From assembly GCA_019636445.1 (NCBI GenBank), contig JAHBXO010000036.1, forward strand, positions 1 through 53,417: a stretch of 53,417 bases of DNA, read 5' to 3'. Positions 51,550 through 53,417 of the stretch are shown here, in pieces (position 1 is the stretch's first letter; every line of letters starts with the position of its first letter). The notes under the pieces were generated by a model. It ran no database searches. It was not told the DNA's origin and was given only the letters and a program-made list of their open reading frames with translations. A program made the translations under genes and the position numbers. The stretch comes from Gemmataceae bacterium (GTDB lineage Bacteria; Planctomycetota; Planctomycetia; Gemmatales; Gemmataceae).

Positions 51550-51879
51550 GTGGCCAAGAAGGACCTGCTCCAACCCGAACGCTGCGCCGTGCTGCTCTCG
51601 GCGCTTGCGGCACCGGAACGCCTGAAGATCGTGCGCCTGCTCGCCGAGCGTTCGCACAACGTCTCGGAGATCATCGAAGTTCTGAAGATCCCGCCGCTCA
51701 ACGTGTCGCACCACCTGAACGTCTTGAAGCACGCGCACCTCATCGAGGGGAAGAAGAGCGGCCGGTTCGTGAACTATTCGCTCTGCGACGGTGTGCTGAA
51801 GGAAATGACGGAAGCCGGCGTGCCGAAGGATGCGCTCAACCTCGGCTGTTGCCAGATCGTGCTGCCTGCGGAGGAGTAA
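51550..51879 (+). CDS. ArsR/SmtB-family transcriptional repressor
   Basis: A 109-residue winged-helix protein starting with GTG at 51550 (VAKKDLLQPERCAVLLSALA), with an AGG six nt upstream; the frame is open far upstream, but that part is antisense to the DUF1559 gene. The helix-turn-helix is NVSEIIEVLKIPPLNVSHHL with VLKHAHLIEGKKSGRFVNYS as wing. The usual alpha-3 metal motif (ELCVCDL) is not present: that place holds SHNVSEI. Cys residues occur at 12, 79 and as a pair near the C-terminus (LGCCQIV). It diverges from the DUF1559-MFS-PhyH-ArsI operon, with 153 nt between the starts, so it probably regulates it. The inducer is unknown. Confidence 0.86.
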   Translation: MAKKDLLQPERCAVLLSALAAPERLKIVRLLAERSHNVSEIIEVLKIPPLNVSHHLNVLKHAHLIEGKKSGRFVNYSLCDGVLKEMTEAGVPKDALNLGCCQIVLPAEE

Positions 51880-52141
51880 CCCGGCGATCGTGTTCTGCGG
51901 ACATTCAGCATGTGACGATCATCAATCACTGAATACTCTGCCCGATTCCACCGGCAGTGACACTTCATCCGACCGGCTTGTCGGTACTGTCTCGAGCGGC
52001 TCCGAGTCGGTGTCGCAAATTCCGGTTAGCCCGACGCGCCAGCGAGGGCGAGTCCGCTCCCCGTAAGATCTCCCTCGCTGGCGCGTCGGGCGAACAGGGA
52101 CCTGGCAAGATCCGCTCCATCAACTTGGGAACCGCTCTCGG
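51880..52141. other. Intergenic spacer between convergent ArsR and FtsK-like genes
   Basis: Contains the 20-bp palindrome at 52029-52091. Outside it I see no gene, promoter or RNA. Confidence 0.6.
52029..52091. repeat. Perfect 20-bp inverted repeat with 23-nt loop
   Basis: Arms gcccgacgcgccagcgaggg (52029-52048) and its exact complement (52072-52091) flank a 23-nt loop. It lies between the ArsR-family gene and the 3' end of the FtsK-like gene, which converge on it. The motif belongs to a class of intergenic palindromes that give spurious frames such as PTRQRG. It may also act as a terminator for the FtsK-like gene, but no T-run follows. Confidence 0.8.
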
Positions 52142-53417
52142 TCATTTCGCGATGATCCGATTGGCGAGCCAGGCAAGATCCGGCAAACCATAAGGGCGGA
52201 ACTTCTCCGGGCGTTCCAATTCTTCCTGCACGAAGAGCGCCCGCGTACGGCCGAGGCGGCTCGCCACCGGCGTGTCGATCAGCGTGCTACTGTCCTGCGC
52301 GCTCATTTGGAACAGGACGCGCTGCGTGAACTCCTTCAGCGCCTGGCGATCGAGGGCTCGCGTGAGGTTCGTGAGCGAATCGCACCAGACGATGGCGTGA
52401 ATACCCACGGCGGGGCCGTCGCGGAGGATCGACGCGAACAGTTCGCCGGGGGACTTCGGGGCGTCGCCCTTGCGGCCGAAGCCGAAGTCGTCTTCCGGCT
52501 TGCGGAGTTCGCGGAAGCGTTGCAGGCCCTGCACGAGCACGAAGCGCGGGGCGCGGTCGGCCGATTCACCCGATTGCCGGCGCGCCAGTTCGGAGGCAAT
52601 TTCCGCGAGGGCGCCCTGGATTTCAAAGCGTTCGACGTTGGCGTTCGCGAAGCCGAGGGCGGCGGCGGCCTTCCGCAGGTACTCGGCGTGCTCGGCGTCG
52701 TCCGGCGTGCCGTCGAGCAGCGTGACGGGGCGAACCCCCTCCGCCTTGACTTGAACTGCGATCGCCGCCATCGACGAGGCGAGGATCGCCATCGCCGACT
52801 CTTCGGACGAGCCGATGAGCAGGAGATTGGAACCCGATTGGGCGCGGAAGACGGCGTTCGTCGGGTCCTTGATGGCGACAGCATCGCCGAGCCAGACGAC
52901 CGGCGACTTCGCCTCGACCGGCTTGGTGCGTAGTGTGGCGAGAGCGGTGTTCTTCGCGAGGTCGGCGGCGACGTTACCCTCGAAGACGAGGGGTGGAGGG
53001 TACTTGTCCCCGGCGCGGGCGCGGAGGTCGGCGAGGAGCTGTTCGCGATGGTCTTCGTCGAGCCAGACGACCTGGAACGGATCGTTGCCTTCGAGCAGGC
53101 CGTTGGCGTCGTTGTAGATCGCCTCGCCGGGGCGGGAGAGCAGACGGGCGGCGGAGTTGTCCTTGCTGAGGATGAGCTGGGCGTCGGCATCGGAGCATTG
53201 CAGGGCGATGCGGACCGCCATCTGGTCGATGGTGCTGCGGGCGAGGGAGTAGGCACCGCCGAGTGTCTGCGAGCCGAGGAGGACGTGGAGGCCAAACGCG
53301 CGACCCTGGCGGACGAGGCGGTCCAGCAGGAGCGAGGCTTCCTGGGCGAGCTTGTCGTCCTCGACGAAGAACTCCTGGAACTCGTCGACGACGAGCAGGA
53401 TGCGGGGAAGGATCGGC
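52142..53417 (-). CDS. FtsK/SpoIIIE-type ATPase domain protein (3' part; 5' end beyond window)
   Basis: About 425 residues are visible, cut by the right edge; the gene continues to the right. The first visible part (minus strand, from 53416) reads PILPRILLVVDEFQEFF, a Walker-B-like strand ending in Asp-Glu, followed by LLDRLVRQGRAFGLHVLLGS and RIALQCSDADAQLILSKDNS, typical of the FtsK/SpoIIIE or T7SS-type hexameric ATPase core. The Walker A would lie off the window. The C-terminus holds a second, weaker ATPase-like part (LLIGSSEESAMAILASSMAA, then RFVLVQGLQRFREL) and ends in WLANRIIAK. It probably moves DNA or protein across a membrane; which one cannot be told. Confidence 0.85.
   Translation of the reverse strand, partial: PILPRILLVVDEFQEFFVEDDKLAQEASLLLDRLVRQGRAFGLHVLLGSQTLGGAYSLARSTIDQMAVRIALQCSDADAQLILSKDNSAARLLSRPGEAIYNDANGLLEGNDPFQVVWLDEDHREQLLADLRARAGDKYPPPLVFEGNVAADLAKNTALATLRTKPVEAKSPVVWLGDAVAIKDPTNAVFRAQSGSNLLLIGSSEESAMAILASSMAAIAVQVKAEGVRPVTLLDGTPDDAEHAEYLRKAAAALGFANANVERFEIQGALAEIASELARRQSGESADRAPRFVLVQGLQRFRELRKPEDDFGFGRKGDAPKSPGELFASILRDGPAVGIHAIVWCDSLTNLTRALDRQALKEFTQRVLFQMSAQDSSTLIDTPVASRLGRTRALFVQEELERPEKFRPYGLPDLAWLANRIIAK

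Noticed and set aside
1..53417. tRNA, rRNA or riboswitch genes
   Set aside because: No cloverleaf-like or conserved rRNA sequence noticed in any spacer; a covariance-model search was not possible here.

Overview
The window is about 53 kb of GC-rich bacterial chromosome that reads as a planctomycete, most likely a Gemmataceae-type genome. Evidence for this: three proteins combining DUF1549 and DUF1553 (the planctomycete cytochrome/PSD1 families), three Tat-exported DUF1501 proteins, a DUF1559 prepilin-like protein, a Ser/Thr kinase fused to leucine-rich repeats, very large TPR proteins, and intergenic palindromic repeats. Assignment below phylum level is inference. I see no rRNA, tRNA, CRISPR array, phage genes or intact insertion sequence.

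Layout. 1-5.0 kb (minus): a membrane-anchored Ser/Thr kinase with LRRs, probably frameshifted at its 3' end, and a secreted double-PDZ M6 metalloprotease. 5.2-13.5 kb (plus): a surface/periplasm module of DUF1501, a PPC-domain protein, a DUF1549/DUF1553 cytochrome-like protein and a cytochrome-WD40 protein. 13.6-23.5 kb: a palindromic element, an orphan histidine kinase (minus), a TlpA-like thioredoxin-helical repeat protein, a membrane TPR protein closely followed by glycogen synthase (glgA), a second palindromic element and alaS. 23.5-34.1 kb (minus): a small membrane protein, a decayed Rpn/PD-(D/E)XK pseudogene, a YhcG/DUF1016 nuclease, metG, a giant TPR protein of about 1,965 residues and a small acidic hypothetical protein. 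34.2-41.3 kb (plus): a second exported module of DUF1501, an SMP-30-like lactonase, DUF4058, DUF1549/DUF1553 and DUF1501. 41.3-46.5 kb: a SUI1-like factor with an unusual N-terminal domain, a TolB-like propeller, an OB-fold membrane protein and a third DUF1549/DUF1553 protein. 46.7-51.9 kb: a class-I glutamine amidotransferase, then a tight minus-strand operon (DUF1559, MFS, phytanoyl-CoA dioxygenase-like, ArsI/CadI-like VOC fused to a partial methyltransferase) divergent from an ArsR-family repressor. 52.1 kb to the end: a 3' fragment of an FtsK/SpoIIIE-type ATPase.

How the genes work together. The DUF1501 and DUF1549/DUF1553 genes form repeated two-gene cores around which different exported domains are swapped, which suggests parallel cell-surface or periplasmic systems of unknown substrate. 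The ArsR-divergent operon is the best candidate for an uncharacterised functional unit: stop/start overlaps and a 2-nt gap link all four genes, and it joins an exporter, a 2-oxoglutarate oxygenase-like protein and a putative C-As lyase-like enzyme. Intergenic spacers repeatedly hold palindromic elements of clearly different sequence families.
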